Shown: positions 43,401 through 51,850, counted from the first letter of the stretch. The stretch is DNA of 53,693 nt from Thermovirgaceae bacterium (GCA_030656095.1 JAUSOU010000041.1:1-53693), one strand, 5' to 3'. Translations and numbers: made by a program. The notes: generated from the letters alone by a model not told the origin.

Positions 43401-43434
43401 AAAAAAAATTCCCGCAGGCTGCCGCAGGGAATTT
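43401..43434 (-). terminator. riboswitch expression-platform terminator upstream of pilC
   Basis: Minus strand: AAATTCCC (43427-43434) pairs with GGGAATTT (43406-43413), followed by a run of T ending at 43401. The 13-base interior contains CCTGC (43414-43418), which could instead pair with GCAGG at the 3' edge of the aptamer (43442-43446). Such competing pairings are typical of transcriptional riboswitches. It lies 26 bases before the pilC start. Confidence 0.75.
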
Positions 43435-43438
43435 CACC

Positions 43439-43520
43439 TAACCTGCAACCCGGCTATCCTCCCCCTTGAGAGAGGACCCGCAGCTTTGCGTCGCCGCCTT
43501 ACGGCGGGTTTGCCCTATTC
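43439..43520 (-). ncRNA. c-di-GMP-I (GEMM) riboswitch upstream of pilC
   Basis: On the minus strand the leader holds the conserved aptamer parts in order. First AGGGCAAACC (43507-43516), then a P2 hairpin CCGCC-GTAA-GGCGG with a GNRA tetraloop, then GACGCAAAGC (43483-43492). A P3 arm with a TCCTC...GAGGA stem carries the tetraloop-receptor side, and the 3' segment reads ATAGCCGGGTTGC. These are the hallmarks of the GEMM-I aptamer that binds cyclic di-GMP. It begins about 3 bases after the predicted transcription start and is followed by a terminator before pilC. Confidence 0.9.
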
Positions 43521-43529
43521 ATTTTTTGC

Positions 43530-43558
43530 ACTATATCACGTTAAAGTCAATATGTCAC
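43530..43558 (-). promoter_or_regulatory. promoter of the riboswitch-pilC transcript
   Basis: Minus-strand -35 GTGACA (43553-43558), exact 17-base spacer, -10 TATAGT (43530-43535), each one base from consensus. The predicted start is near 43523, directly before the aptamer. Confidence 0.65.
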
Positions 43559-43567
43559 GTTCTACTG

Positions 43568-44650
43568 TTAAAAGGATGATTCGAAGACAAGGCGTTCAAG
43601 ATCCTTGGGTTCATGGGCCCTTGCCTTTGCGGTATCGAACGGAATGGTGCCTTCCCTTACAAGTCTGCCCAGATCCTGGTCCATTGTATGCATCCCAAAG
43701 GAGGCGCCGGTCTGCATTATGCTCGACATCTGCGCGACCTTGGCCTCACGGATCAAATTCCTTATGGCGGGCGTGGCGAACATAAGATCGGTCGCGACCG
43801 CTCTGCCGCCGCCCGGGACCGGGATAAGCTGCTGTGTGCAAACTCCTATCAGGACCGTGCTCAACTGCTGCCTTATCTGCTGCTGCTGATAGGGAGGGAA
43901 GACATCGATGATCCGGTCAACTGTCTGTGCCGCGCTCTGTGTATGAAGGGTCGCAAAAACCAGATGCCCCGTCTCCGCTGCGGTCACGGCAGCGGATATC
44001 GTCTCAAGGTCGCGCATTTCTCCGATAAGGATCACATCGGGGTCCTGCCTCAGGACTCTTTTCAGCGCCTCCGCAAAGCTCCTGGTATCGGAGCCCACCT
44101 CTCTCTGGTGTATAACAGCCATCTCCGAGGTGTACATATATTCGATGGGATCTTCTATAGTAACGATATGGCAGGAACGCGTCATGTTGATCTCCTGGAT
44201 GAGAGAGGCGAGAGTGGTGCTTTTCCCGCTGCCTGTAGGTCCAGTAACAAGGAAGAGTCCCCTGTGTTTTTTTGTGATCTCGATCATGGGGTTTGGAAGT
44301 TTGAGATCAGCTATCGTCCTTATCTTTGTGGGAATGGTCCGAAGCGCCACGCAAAGGTTGCCCCGTTCAAAGAAACAGTTGCCCCTGAACCTGGATGTCT
44401 CACCCGCCGAGCCAGAATAGGAGAAGCTGAAGTCGATCTCGAAGTTCTCCTCAAGATCCTCTATCTGCTTTCTGATCAGAACCTCTCCGATGACAGCGCG
44501 GACATCATCGGCGGCGAGAACCCCGAATCCGGACATGGACACCAAGTCTCCATCCACCCTTATCATAGGGCGCAATCCAGTGCCCAGGTGAATATCGGTC
44601 CCGTTCTTCCTCAACGCTTCGGAGAGAATATCCTGCAAGGAAATGCTCAT
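43568..44650 (-). CDS. pilT: type IV pilus retraction ATPase PilT
   Basis: Hexameric motor ATPase of 360 residues that retracts the pilus. Walker A is GPTGSGKSTTLASL (about 136-149), then TIEDPIEYMY, HQREVGSDT, the Walker B region DPDVILIGEMRDLETI, and the retraction-specific AIRNLIRE near residue 289. Start ATG has GGAGG 7 bases upstream. It follows pilB by 25 bases. A long open frame on the opposite strand is a shadow. Confidence 0.96.
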   Translation of the reverse strand: MSISLQDILSEALRKNGTDIHLGTGLRPMIRVDGDLVSMSGFGVLAADDVRAVIGEVLIRKQIEDLEENFEIDFSFSYSGSAGETSRFRGNCFFERGNLCVALRTIPTKIRTIADLKLPNPMIEITKKHRGLFLVTGPTGSGKSTTLASLIQEINMTRSCHIVTIEDPIEYMYTSEMAVIHQREVGSDTRSFAEALKRVLRQDPDVILIGEMRDLETISAAVTAAETGHLVFATLHTQSAAQTVDRIIDVFPPYQQQQIRQQLSTVLIGVCTQQLIPVPGGGRAVATDLMFATPAIRNLIREAKVAQMSSIMQTGASFGMHTMDQDLGRLVREGTIPFDTAKARAHEPKDLERLVFESSF

Positions 44651-44675
44651 CTTTCAACCTCCAGGGGGGTTCAGG

Positions 44676-46370
44676 TCAGTTCAGTGTAACCTGCAGAACC
44701 TCCTCCAGGCTTGTAACCCCATCCCGAACCTTTCTGAGACCGGACTCCCTGAGTGTTCGCATTCCCCCCTTTACTGCCTCCTGCTGTATTCGATGGGCGG
44801 GTACCCCTTCAAGGATAAGGTTCTGAATGCCTTCGTCGATCCTCATGATCTCGTAGATCCCGCTTCGGCCCCTGTAGCCGGTTCCCCTGCAGCTATCACA
44901 GCCGACGGGACGGAACGCTTTGGTCCCCTTCGGAAGGGTCACATCCTCGGCAATTGTATCGGGAAGCGTATACTCCTGTTTGCAGTTGTCGCATAGTTTC
45001 CTGATAAGCCTCTGCGCTATTACAGCCAACAGGGAGGAGGAGACGAGAAACGGGGCAATGCCCATTTCGCCCAGCCGTATAGAAGCACTGGGTGCGTCGT
45101 TGGTATGAAGCGTTGAAAGGACTAGATGGCCGGTAAGGGCCGCTCTGACAGCCAGCTGCGCAGTGTCCATGTCACGGATCTCTCCCACCATGATCTTGTC
45201 CGGGTCCTGCCGAAGGATGGATCTCAGGGCTTCGCTGAATGACAGCCCCGCCTTTTCGTTGACCTGTATCTGGTTGATCCCCGTCATTGTGTACTCGACG
45301 GGATCCTCCACGGTTATGATGTTGACCTCGGGCTTGCTCAGTCGTTCCAGCACCGAGTAAAGTGTCGTGGACTTTCCGCTTCCGGTGGGGCCTGTGACCA
45401 GAATGATGCCGTACGGTGCGGCAATGATCTGATCAACAACATCCCGGTCTTCCTGGTCAAGCCCCAGTTTTTCCAGGCCCACCATTGCGTTTGTCTGGTC
45501 GAGAAGGCGCAGGACGACCTTTTCCCCATAGATGGTGGGGAGGGTTGAAACCCGGAGGTCGATGTTGCGGTTCAGCGCCTTGATCATGATCCTTCCGTCC
45601 TGCGGGCGCCTCTTCTCGGAAATGTCGATGTTGGCCATGATCTTTATCCTCGAAGAGACCGCTGGATGCAGTTTCCTCGGGAAATCGATGGCGTCAAAGA
45701 GTGAGCCGTCAACCCTGTACCTGACGCGTGTGACTTTTTCGAAAGGCTCTATGTGAATATCCGAAGCCATCTCCCTGACTGCCTGCTCCATGATGGAATT
45801 GACCAGCTTGACGACCGGGGCGTCGTCAGCGCTTGCGGTCTTTCCTTCGCGGTCGAGGTCTACCGCTCCTCCGGAAGTTTCCACCACCTCGACCATTGCG
45901 TCGTCGAGCGATCCCTGGACCTGGTAGAACTTGTCCAGATCACGGAAGATCTCCGTCGGTGTAGCAATGCCCACCTCGACATCCATCCCCGTAAGGATCC
46001 GGATCTCATCGACTGACAGAATGTTCAGGGGATCGGCCATGGCTATCATTAGGCGGTTATTGTCGAGAATTGCAAGGGGTACAACCTCGAGTCTCCTGGC
46101 GACACTCTCGGGAATCAGCCTGAGAGCTTCTCCCATGGGGCGGTAACGCGCCAGCGAAATAAGAGGTATCTTAAGCTGGCGGCTCAGGACTTCGGCCAAC
46201 TGTCTTTCGGTCAGAAGCTTCTTTTCGACAAGGATCTCGCCAAGTCTCTTCTTTGAAGATTTCTGTTCCGCGAGAACGGAATGCAGATCCCCCTCAGTTA
46301 GATTTCCCGTCTGGACAAGCAGGTCCCCGAGTTTAAACTGGTTAAATTCACTTAGTTTTCGATCCTGCAC
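44676..46370 (-). CDS. pilB: type IV pilus extension ATPase PilB
   Basis: Assembly motor of 564 residues. The N-terminal GspE/MshEN domain (FKLGDLLVQTGNLTEGDLHSVL to about residue 140) is of the kind that in MshE binds c-di-GMP. The catalytic domain has TGPTGSGKSTTLYSVL, TVEDPVEYT, VGEIRDMDTAQ and a zinc-binding CDNCKQ...CDSCRGTGY pair. The GTG at 46370 has AGGTGAGG upstream; GTG at 46379 is an alternative. Starts the pilBT unit. Confidence 0.93.
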   Translation of the reverse strand: MQDRKLSEFNQFKLGDLLVQTGNLTEGDLHSVLAEQKSSKKRLGEILVEKKLLTERQLAEVLSRQLKIPLISLARYRPMGEALRLIPESVARRLEVVPLAILDNNRLMIAMADPLNILSVDEIRILTGMDVEVGIATPTEIFRDLDKFYQVQGSLDDAMVEVVETSGGAVDLDREGKTASADDAPVVKLVNSIMEQAVREMASDIHIEPFEKVTRVRYRVDGSLFDAIDFPRKLHPAVSSRIKIMANIDISEKRRPQDGRIMIKALNRNIDLRVSTLPTIYGEKVVLRLLDQTNAMVGLEKLGLDQEDRDVVDQIIAAPYGIILVTGPTGSGKSTTLYSVLERLSKPEVNIITVEDPVEYTMTGINQIQVNEKAGLSFSEALRSILRQDPDKIMVGEIRDMDTAQLAVRAALTGHLVLSTLHTNDAPSASIRLGEMGIAPFLVSSSLLAVIAQRLIRKLCDNCKQEYTLPDTIAEDVTLPKGTKAFRPVGCDSCRGTGYRGRSGIYEIMRIDEGIQNLILEGVPAHRIQQEAVKGGMRTLRESGLRKVRDGVTSLEEVLQVTLN

Positions 46371-46456
46371 GCCCCTCACCTCGAATCCAGGTTAGTATGA
46401 AAGCACCTTTCCCTTTCTCAACTTAATATACCTGTTATGATACAACAAAAAACATA

Positions 46457-46491
46457 ACCCGTAACTTGTAACTCGTAACTCGTGACTCGGG
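46457..46491. repeat. heptameric tandem repeat, five units of ACTCGTA type
   Basis: Five 7-base units in a row (ACCCGTA, ACTTGTA, ACTCGTA, ACTCGTG, ACTCGGG). The array lies just upstream of pilB and next to a second heptamer group, in the gap between the pilus operon and the truncated epimerase. Confidence 0.8.
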
Positions 46492-46502
46492 AAAGCCCAT
46501 AC

Positions 46503-46566
46503 AAGGGCAAAGGCGTGAATGACAAACGGTAAAAACATTAAATGCGTGAACGGTAAACGGTTACCG
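46503..46566. repeat. heptameric repeats of GTGAACG type with shared flank
   Basis: Units GTGAATG, ACAAACG and GTAAAAA at 46515-46535, then GTGAACG, GTAAACG and GTTACCG at 46546-46566. The leading CAAGGGCAAAGGCGTGAA (from 46502) recurs at 52225-52241. The last unit ends within 3 bases of where epimerase homology begins. Confidence 0.7.
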
Positions 46567-46568
46567 GC

Positions 46569-47051
46569 CGCCGCTACATGAACGCCTACGGACCAAGGCA
46601 GGATCCTTCCAGCCCCTACTCCGGCGTGATATCGATCTGGACGAAGCAGACCCTGGGGGGGAAGACACCGGTTATTTTCGGCGACGGCAATAACACGAGG
46701 GATTTCGTCTACGTGGGCGACATTGTCCAGGCGAACATCCTTGCCGCAATGCAGGACACCAATGACGGCTGCAACGGCGGCGTTTTCAACATCGGCACGG
46801 GAAACCCGACATTTCTTGAGGAGCTTCTCTCTTCGATACAGAGAACGGTCCGCGGGTATTTTCCGAATATTCCACAGACCGTAAACCCCCGGTACATGCC
46901 GGAAAGGGTCGGAGACATAAGACATTCACAGGCTGATATCACGCTTGCCCGGAAAACCCTTGGCTATGAGCCCCGGTTCTCCCTTGCGGATGGGCTTGAG
47001 AAGATGCTCGGCGGGGCAAGCAAAGCCGGCAAAGAAACCGGTAAAGTTTGA
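46569..47051 (+). pseudogene. 5'-truncated NAD-dependent sugar epimerase
   Basis: The readable frame gives the C-terminal half of a UDP-glucose 4-epimerase-like extended SDR protein: YGPRQDPSSPYSGVISIW, VIFGDGNNTRDFVYVGDIVQ, GGVFNIGTGNPTFLEELL and the final GYEPRFSLADGLEKML. Family members have about 310 residues; here about 160 remain. The Rossmann NAD-binding half and the YxxxK active site are missing. Homology starts at RRYMNAYGPRQ, immediately after heptameric repeats. An ATG at 46578 is open to 47051, but a functional enzyme is unlikely. Confidence 0.8.
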
Positions 47052-47053
47052 TT

Positions 47054-47080
47054 TGTACGGCTTTGTGCCGTACACTTCTT
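47054..47080 (+). terminator. hairpin after the epimerase remnant
   Basis: TGTACGGC (47054-47061) pairs with GCCGTACA (47067-47074) around TTTGT, followed by CTTCTT. A weak intrinsic terminator between the remnant and the toxin-antitoxin pair. Confidence 0.45.
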
Positions 47081-47125
47081 AATGTCGTCGAGCTTGCAAT
47101 TCGACAGCATTGGGGGAAATGAGCC

Positions 47126-47419
47126 ATGGACACATCTGTCAAGAACAGAATGGGCAAAAAGGAGCGAATCGAGGCGAGGATACCCGGAGAGATGAAGGAC
47201 CTTATCTCGGCGGCTGCAAAGATGGAGGGCCGCAGTTTGAGTGATTTTGTTATCTCTTCCGCCTTGTCTGCAGCAAGAGATGTGGTCAGGGCCAACGCTA
47301 TCCTCGAGCTCAGCAAGAGGGACCAGGCGCTCTTCGCCAAGACCATGATAACCCCCCCTGCGCCAAAAGATGTTCTTGCGGAGGCGGCCGGGCACTTTAC
47401 CGGAAGGAAAAACCGCTAG
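47126..47419 (+). CDS. TacA-like antitoxin (DUF1778, ribbon-helix-helix)
   Basis: A 97-residue protein with an N-terminal ribbon-helix-helix: KKERIEARIPGEMKDLISAA and EGRSLSDFVISSALSAARDV. A disordered C-terminal arm (LSKRDQALFAKTMITPPAPK) of the sort that wraps the GNAT toxin follows. It should bind its own promoter as a dimer with the toxin. GGGGGA precedes the ATG. The toxin gene starts at the very next base after its stop. Confidence 0.87.
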   Translation: MDTSVKNRMGKKERIEARIPGEMKDLISAAAKMEGRSLSDFVISSALSAARDVVRANAILELSKRDQALFAKTMITPPAPKDVLAEAAGHFTGRKNR

Positions 47420-47950
47420 GTGACGGGCACACAGGAGGTCGTGGAATATACGATAGAACCCTGGTCCGGCGATCTCAGAGACTTGAGAGGCAGTTTCGAC
47501 TGTGGGGGCGATGATCTGAACTCCTGTTTAAAAAGACAGGCATCCCAGGATATAGACAAAAGAGCCTGCGCACTATTCGCCGCGCTTAACCCTGGGAAAG
47601 ACCGGATCGCGGGGTTTTATACTCTGGCCATGTATTCGGTCAATCTTCCTGATATTCCCTCTGAAATACACAACAAACTTCCCAAATATCCGCTTGTCCC
47701 TGCCGTCTTGCTTGGCAGACTTGCCGTTGATCTGAAGTTCCGGGGAAAAGGAGTTGACGAACTTCTGTTGCTTGACGCCATGAAGAGAGCCCTCGATAAC
47801 GAGATCTCATGGTGGGCGATGATCGTTCATTCAAAAGAGGAATCACGGTCTTTTTATCTCAGGTATGGATTTTGCGAATTCGATGATGAAAAATACAGGC
47901 TTTTCCTGACTCATGAGACAATCCGGAAAGCTTTTGAGGAAAACCGGTAA
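47420..47950 (+). CDS. TacT-like GNAT acetyltransferase toxin
   Basis: A 176-residue GNAT-fold protein. The acetyl-CoA loop is in LLGRLAVDLKFRGKGVDELL (about residues 94-113, RGKGVD). FYLRYGFCEF holds the catalytic Tyr region near residue 145. The N-terminal FDCGGDDLNSCLKRQASQD is typical of the TacT/AtaT class, which acetylates charged tRNA and stops translation. GTG start at 47420 directly after the antitoxin stop. Confidence 0.87.
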   Translation: MTGTQEVVEYTIEPWSGDLRDLRGSFDCGGDDLNSCLKRQASQDIDKRACALFAALNPGKDRIAGFYTLAMYSVNLPDIPSEIHNKLPKYPLVPAVLLGRLAVDLKFRGKGVDELLLLDAMKRALDNEISWWAMIVHSKEESRSFYLRYGFCEFDDEKYRLFLTHETIRKAFEENR

Positions 47951-48045
47951 GGAGAAAGAGAAAAACCAGGCGTACACGGAAAAGCGAAAAAACGACTGCA
48001 TGGCTTGATATATTGAGAGAAGAAGCCTGATCGGACGGTGATAGT

Positions 48046-49257
48046 ATGGATAAACCAGGGTTGAAGTTGCTGGATGTTTTATTGAGCCAGAGAGAGCGTT
48101 CGGCTCTGCTGCTTTCCGCACCACTGACAAGGCGTCTGTACGGTGCCCTGATCGATGAGGCGCAGCGGTGCGAAAAGGGCTGGCTGGTCTCATCCGACTG
48201 GGAAAGGCTCTGCGCTATGACAGATGCTCTCGAAAAGGATATAAGATGCTTGTCTCCGGGAACGGACAGGGACATCCTGGCGGGAGTTGTTGAGAAGCTC
48301 ATTCAGTGCATCAGGGATGCCTCGCAGGAAAAGGCCGCTCCCAAATCGGATTTTCCCCGCCGGGTTGATGAGGCTTTGCGCGGCAAAGACCCCAAGAATC
48401 TGAAGGAGATAAACGAAACTCTTCACCATATTTCCCAGGCTCACAACGAGCAGCCGATAGAAGAATTTGGCGGTCTTTCGCCCAATCAGATGAAAAGTCT
48501 TATATATTTCGGCTGGTGGAAGAAACCTGAGTCTATTTTATTGAACAGGAACCTTTCGCCTGAAGAGCTGGTCAAGGTTCCTTTTTTCCATAACTGCCGC
48601 CTTCTGCTTGGGCTGGTACAGGAAGCTGGAGGCGTAAAGACTACAACCAGAGGAAACCTGAACAGGGAAGTGGTCAAGCAGGTGTTCGAAAAGTCTATTC
48701 GCCCTGAGGGTATGTTCATGAGTCGGTTTTTCCAGCCCAGGGTTTTGAATGAAGAGAATGTTACCACAGCACACTTTCCCAGAATTGTCTGCGGACTAGC
48801 GGGACTTTTGAAAAAACGTAAAGGGCATTTTGAAATCACTCGCAAGGCCGAAAATCTTTTGAAAAACGAAAACGCCGGAGAGTTGTACGCTCTCCTTTTC
48901 GGCGTTTATTTCCGCAAATTCGATATATCTTATTGCGACGGACTGCCGGAAGTAGAGATGATCCAGTACACGTTTCCGTATTCTATATACTGGCTGTCAA
49001 AATTTGAGGAAGATGAATTTGTGAAGGCGGAGAAGGCGGCGGCGTCTGTATTGCATCCGGACTCCATAAGGGCGATCGCTTCCTTTGACAACAGCTTTAT
49101 AACGCCTGAATTTTTGTTTGTAGTTCGCATTTTGGAACACATGGAAGCTTTCGGCCTTGTCGAAATTCGGCGGGATCAGGAATCAGGCATTCCCGTAAAG
49201 CCTCTTTCGTTCCGCAGAACGAAGCTTTTCGACAGGTTCCTGACGTTTGATTTTTAG
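48046..49257 (+). CDS. protein of unknown function, 403 residues
   Basis: I do not firmly recognise this protein. Residues 1-95 are helical; residues 140-210 hold GGLSPNQMKSLIYFGWW and EAGGVKTTTRGNLNREVVKQ, a pattern I recall from the C-terminal part of pRiA4b ORF-3-like proteins, probably a winged helix. A second hydrophobic/aromatic block lies at about 285-325 (LLFGVYFRKFDISYCDG). No signal peptide or membrane span. It is followed 56 bases later by another unknown gene on the same strand, so the two may work together. Composition is like the neighbours. SD-like GGACGGTG lies before the ATG. Confidence 0.8.
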   Translation: MDKPGLKLLDVLLSQRERSALLLSAPLTRRLYGALIDEAQRCEKGWLVSSDWERLCAMTDALEKDIRCLSPGTDRDILAGVVEKLIQCIRDASQEKAAPKSDFPRRVDEALRGKDPKNLKEINETLHHISQAHNEQPIEEFGGLSPNQMKSLIYFGWWKKPESILLNRNLSPEELVKVPFFHNCRLLLGLVQEAGGVKTTTRGNLNREVVKQVFEKSIRPEGMFMSRFFQPRVLNEENVTTAHFPRIVCGLAGLLKKRKGHFEITRKAENLLKNENAGELYALLFGVYFRKFDISYCDGLPEVEMIQYTFPYSIYWLSKFEEDEFVKAEKAAASVLHPDSIRAIASFDNSFITPEFLFVVRILEHMEAFGLVEIRRDQESGIPVKPLSFRRTKLFDRFLTFDF

Positions 49258-49313
49258 GGCAAGGGTCGGTAAGTGGGTGGTGTTTTTATTCAGGCTGGAA
49301 GGGGATTGATCTT

Positions 49314-50351
49314 ATGCAGGCATCGAAGCGCCCGGATATCGATCAGTGGCGAAAACTTTTTGATCTGGCCACGAAGTTTCGGAAGACAAAGCCGTGGGAT
49401 CTGTTCTCGGATTCGGATTTTTTCGCCATTCGCAGACCGTCAAACGGCGAGATCGTTTTTCCGCTGATAATGGGCAACGGCGGCCAGTTTTTCGGACTTT
49501 CCATATACCTCGGAGAGACGGGACTTCTTCAATACTCGATGGCCCAGGCGAATTTCGATACTTTTGACCCGATTTTCATGTCCATGTACAGCAATATTCT
49601 GCTTTCTTTCATGGATCGCAAATTCCTGAGCAGGGACGACCTGAAGCTGCCCGGATCCATGGGGATGACCTTCAAAGGGAAAAACGCCTGGCCTCAATTC
49701 CGGAAAATGAGCTGCATGCACCTGGACAGCCAGATAACCGGGGAAGAAGCGGATCTGTTGATCGAGATCATTCCCCTGATCATCGATATTGTCTCCCTTG
49801 CCCGGGAACAACCTCAACTTATGTCTGTTTTCGACCAGAGCCCTCTTCCGCTCTTCGATAAGACAGGCCCCGAAAGCTGGGTTACGACAGAGACGAAAAA
49901 TATGCCGAATGTTATGGATGCCCTTAAACCCGGAAATATGGTCCGCGATGGCGATATAAAGCGATTCAAATATCTTGACAGAAAAAATGCCGTGTGGCAG
50001 TTGGGGTGGAAAGGCGCTCCCGGAGGGATAGGCGAAGATCCTGATGATCTGTCATCTTTCGCGGTTGTTCACCTTGTCGATAAAAAAATCCCGAAGATAT
50101 TGCAGTTTGCGTTCCTTACGCCCTCGAAACGCGAGGATCTATGGCCCGATCTGTGGAATGAACTTATGAAAATGCTGAACAAGGAGAAATTCTACCCATC
50201 TGAGCTTGAGGTCTCCGATCCTTGGCTCCTGGAATTTTTGAAGCCGCTGGAGGAGCATCTGGATATAAGGATCGTGATGCGCGAGGCAATGCCGGAGATG
50301 GACGACGCTTTTGATTTCGTCTTCGACGCAATGGAGAAAGGACTGTTTTAA
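49314..50351 (+). CDS. protein of unknown function, 345 residues (possibly DUF7309/DUF6930-like)
   Basis: A soluble protein. The N-terminal half has WRKLFDLATKFRKTKPWDLF, FPLIMGNGGQFFGLSIYLGE and ISTL-free aromatic segments. The C-terminal half has DLWPDLWNELMKMLNKEKFYPSE and ends with an acidic helical tail. The layout recalls a DUF7309-like domain followed by a DUF6930-like one; this is from memory and not firm. No catalytic motif stands out. AAGGGG lies 9 bases before the ATG. It converges with the DUF234-type ATPase gene, 66 bases apart. Confidence 0.8.
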   Translation: MQASKRPDIDQWRKLFDLATKFRKTKPWDLFSDSDFFAIRRPSNGEIVFPLIMGNGGQFFGLSIYLGETGLLQYSMAQANFDTFDPIFMSMYSNILLSFMDRKFLSRDDLKLPGSMGMTFKGKNAWPQFRKMSCMHLDSQITGEEADLLIEIIPLIIDIVSLAREQPQLMSVFDQSPLPLFDKTGPESWVTTETKNMPNVMDALKPGNMVRDGDIKRFKYLDRKNAVWQLGWKGAPGGIGEDPDDLSSFAVVHLVDKKIPKILQFAFLTPSKREDLWPDLWNELMKMLNKEKFYPSELEVSDPWLLEFLKPLEEHLDIRIVMREAMPEMDDAFDFVFDAMEKGLF

Positions 50352-50417
50352 CCGGGCCCGGCGACTGCGTCGAAAATGCTTTAACTCGTGGGAAACGCGG
50401 TCAGCCCTGTTGCACAT

Positions 50418-51770
50418 CTAATCTCCCGAAGATAGTGTTTCGAGGTCCACGAGGTGGAGATCCGGGGCGGGAGATATCCCCCGGAAACCGGAACGGGAGA
50501 ATAGATAGAACTCCGTTTTTTCATTGTTTTTACCAGACGCTCCCTGGAAAAGAGCAGTTTTCCTGAGGAGATTCCTGTAAACCGCAACTCCGAGAGGCTG
50601 GTTTGTCCATTTGCATTCGGCCGCGGCCAGGAGGTTTCCTTTTATCCCGACGATGTCGATCTCCTCGTTTTTGTCCCACCAGCGGCCCACTCTCTCGAAA
50701 GATTCGCTTCTTTCCAGCCAGGCTCGGCATATCTTTTCGAAGGTCATAGAGGCGTGTACGGACATCTGGTCCATGATGTTTTTCAGCAGATCACTCCCCC
50801 GCTCCCTGTAAATGAGATCCTTCGAGTTCATCAGAAAACGGAAGTAGAACTTGAGGTACTCGTCATCTATAAAGTAAAGCGGTGTTTTCTTTGGTGTTTT
50901 GAGTGCGAAAGGGAACTCTTTCTTTACCAGATGGAGGTTGAGCAGATTTCTGAGATATACAGGCAAGTTCTGGTGGGGTATTCCGGACAGTTGTGCGACT
51001 TCCGATGCTCTGGTCCGGCCTGAGGCTATGGTCTGCAGAATGGAGAAGTAGGATGTGGGGTCTTTCTTGAACTCTTCCAGGACGAGGAACCGGCCCTCCT
51101 CTACCAGAAACTCTCCCGGGGAGAGAACCTTTTCAAGAAGTCCTTTTTCGAAGGATACGTATTCCGAGAACTGCTTCAGGTAGAGCGGGATCCCCCCTGT
51201 AACGGAATAGGTCAGAACTCTGTTCAGGGGGTTCATTTTCTGCAAAAATCCCCGTACGGAGAAGAAGTCCAGTGGCTGTAGATGATACTGCCCGGTCCTC
51301 CGGCCGTAAAGCGGGCTTTTTTCGGAGAGAGCGATCCGCTCCATCATGCCGATCATAGAACCGCAAAGCACCATCAGGACAGGCATTTTTGAGAATACGG
51401 AATCCCACCATCGCTGGAATATCGACAGAAACGAATGGTCTCTCTGTGGGATGTACTGGAACTCGTCCCATATCACGAGACGACAGCGTTTCTGAATAAG
51501 CGCATTTTCGAGCAGGCTGAAGAAGTCATCCCAGGTCGAAAGCGCGATGCCGCCGGGGAGACCGAGCCGTTGTTTAAGCGGCTCCGAAAACCTGTTTATG
51601 AGGGTTACGGTGTCAGCAAGGTCGGCTGTCAGAAAAAGCGCCTCCGGGAAGGTGTTCTCCAGAAGATATGTCTTTCCGACGCGCCTCCTCCCGTAAAGGA
51701 CTATGAGTTCGGCCTTACCGCTTTGGGATTTTTTCAGGAACCAGGATCTCTCCACATCGCGACCGATCAT
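50418..51770 (-). CDS. archaeal-type ATPase with DUF234-like C-terminus
   Basis: A 450-residue STAND-like AAA ATPase. The Walker A is YGRRRVGKTYLLE (about 26-38) and Walker B is RLVIWDEFQYIP, followed by a sensor LCGSMIGMM. A winged-helix segment lies near 255-300 (SGIPHQNLPVYLRNLLNLHL). The DUF234 region near 340-420 has FEKICRAWLE and IDIVGIKGNLLAAAECKWT, a pattern like PD-(D/E)xK nuclease folds (IDIVG...ECKWT). Function in bacteria is unknown; it is often a horizontally moved, solitary gene. ATG at 51770 with GGAGG 7 bases upstream. Confidence 0.85.
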   Translation of the reverse strand: MIGRDVERSWFLKKSQSGKAELIVLYGRRRVGKTYLLENTFPEALFLTADLADTVTLINRFSEPLKQRLGLPGGIALSTWDDFFSLLENALIQKRCRLVIWDEFQYIPQRDHSFLSIFQRWWDSVFSKMPVLMVLCGSMIGMMERIALSEKSPLYGRRTGQYHLQPLDFFSVRGFLQKMNPLNRVLTYSVTGGIPLYLKQFSEYVSFEKGLLEKVLSPGEFLVEEGRFLVLEEFKKDPTSYFSILQTIASGRTRASEVAQLSGIPHQNLPVYLRNLLNLHLVKKEFPFALKTPKKTPLYFIDDEYLKFYFRFLMNSKDLIYRERGSDLLKNIMDQMSVHASMTFEKICRAWLERSESFERVGRWWDKNEEIDIVGIKGNLLAAAECKWTNQPLGVAVYRNLLRKTALFQGASGKNNEKTEFYLFSRSGFRGISPAPDLHLVDLETLSSGD

Positions 51771-51822
51771 TTTAGTGCCTCCAGATAAATACATAAACAC
51801 ATTTTGCAGAATGTATATTTGC

Positions 51823-51850
51823 AGTATATAGGTTCTGTGTTGTTTGGCAA
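51823..51850 (-). promoter_or_regulatory. candidate promoter of the DUF234-type ATPase gene
   Basis: Minus-strand -35 TTGCCA (51845-51850), 16-base spacer and -10 TATACT (51823-51828), each one base from consensus. The -35 overlaps the first two bases of a 97-bp repeat copy. Confidence 0.45.

Noticed and set aside
43613-44689. 358-codon open frame on the plus strand opposite pilT
   Set aside because: It is the antisense shadow of a certain pilT gene; no ribosome-binding site or protein family.
46392-46925. 177-codon minus-strand frame across the heptamer repeats and epimerase remnant
   Set aside because: The C-terminal part is the translated heptamer (ELRVTSY-like); the rest is antisense to the epimerase remnant.
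50352-50361. CCGGGCCCGG palindrome after the 345-residue gene, considered as a terminator
   Set aside because: No loop-forming spacer and no T tract; likely incidental.
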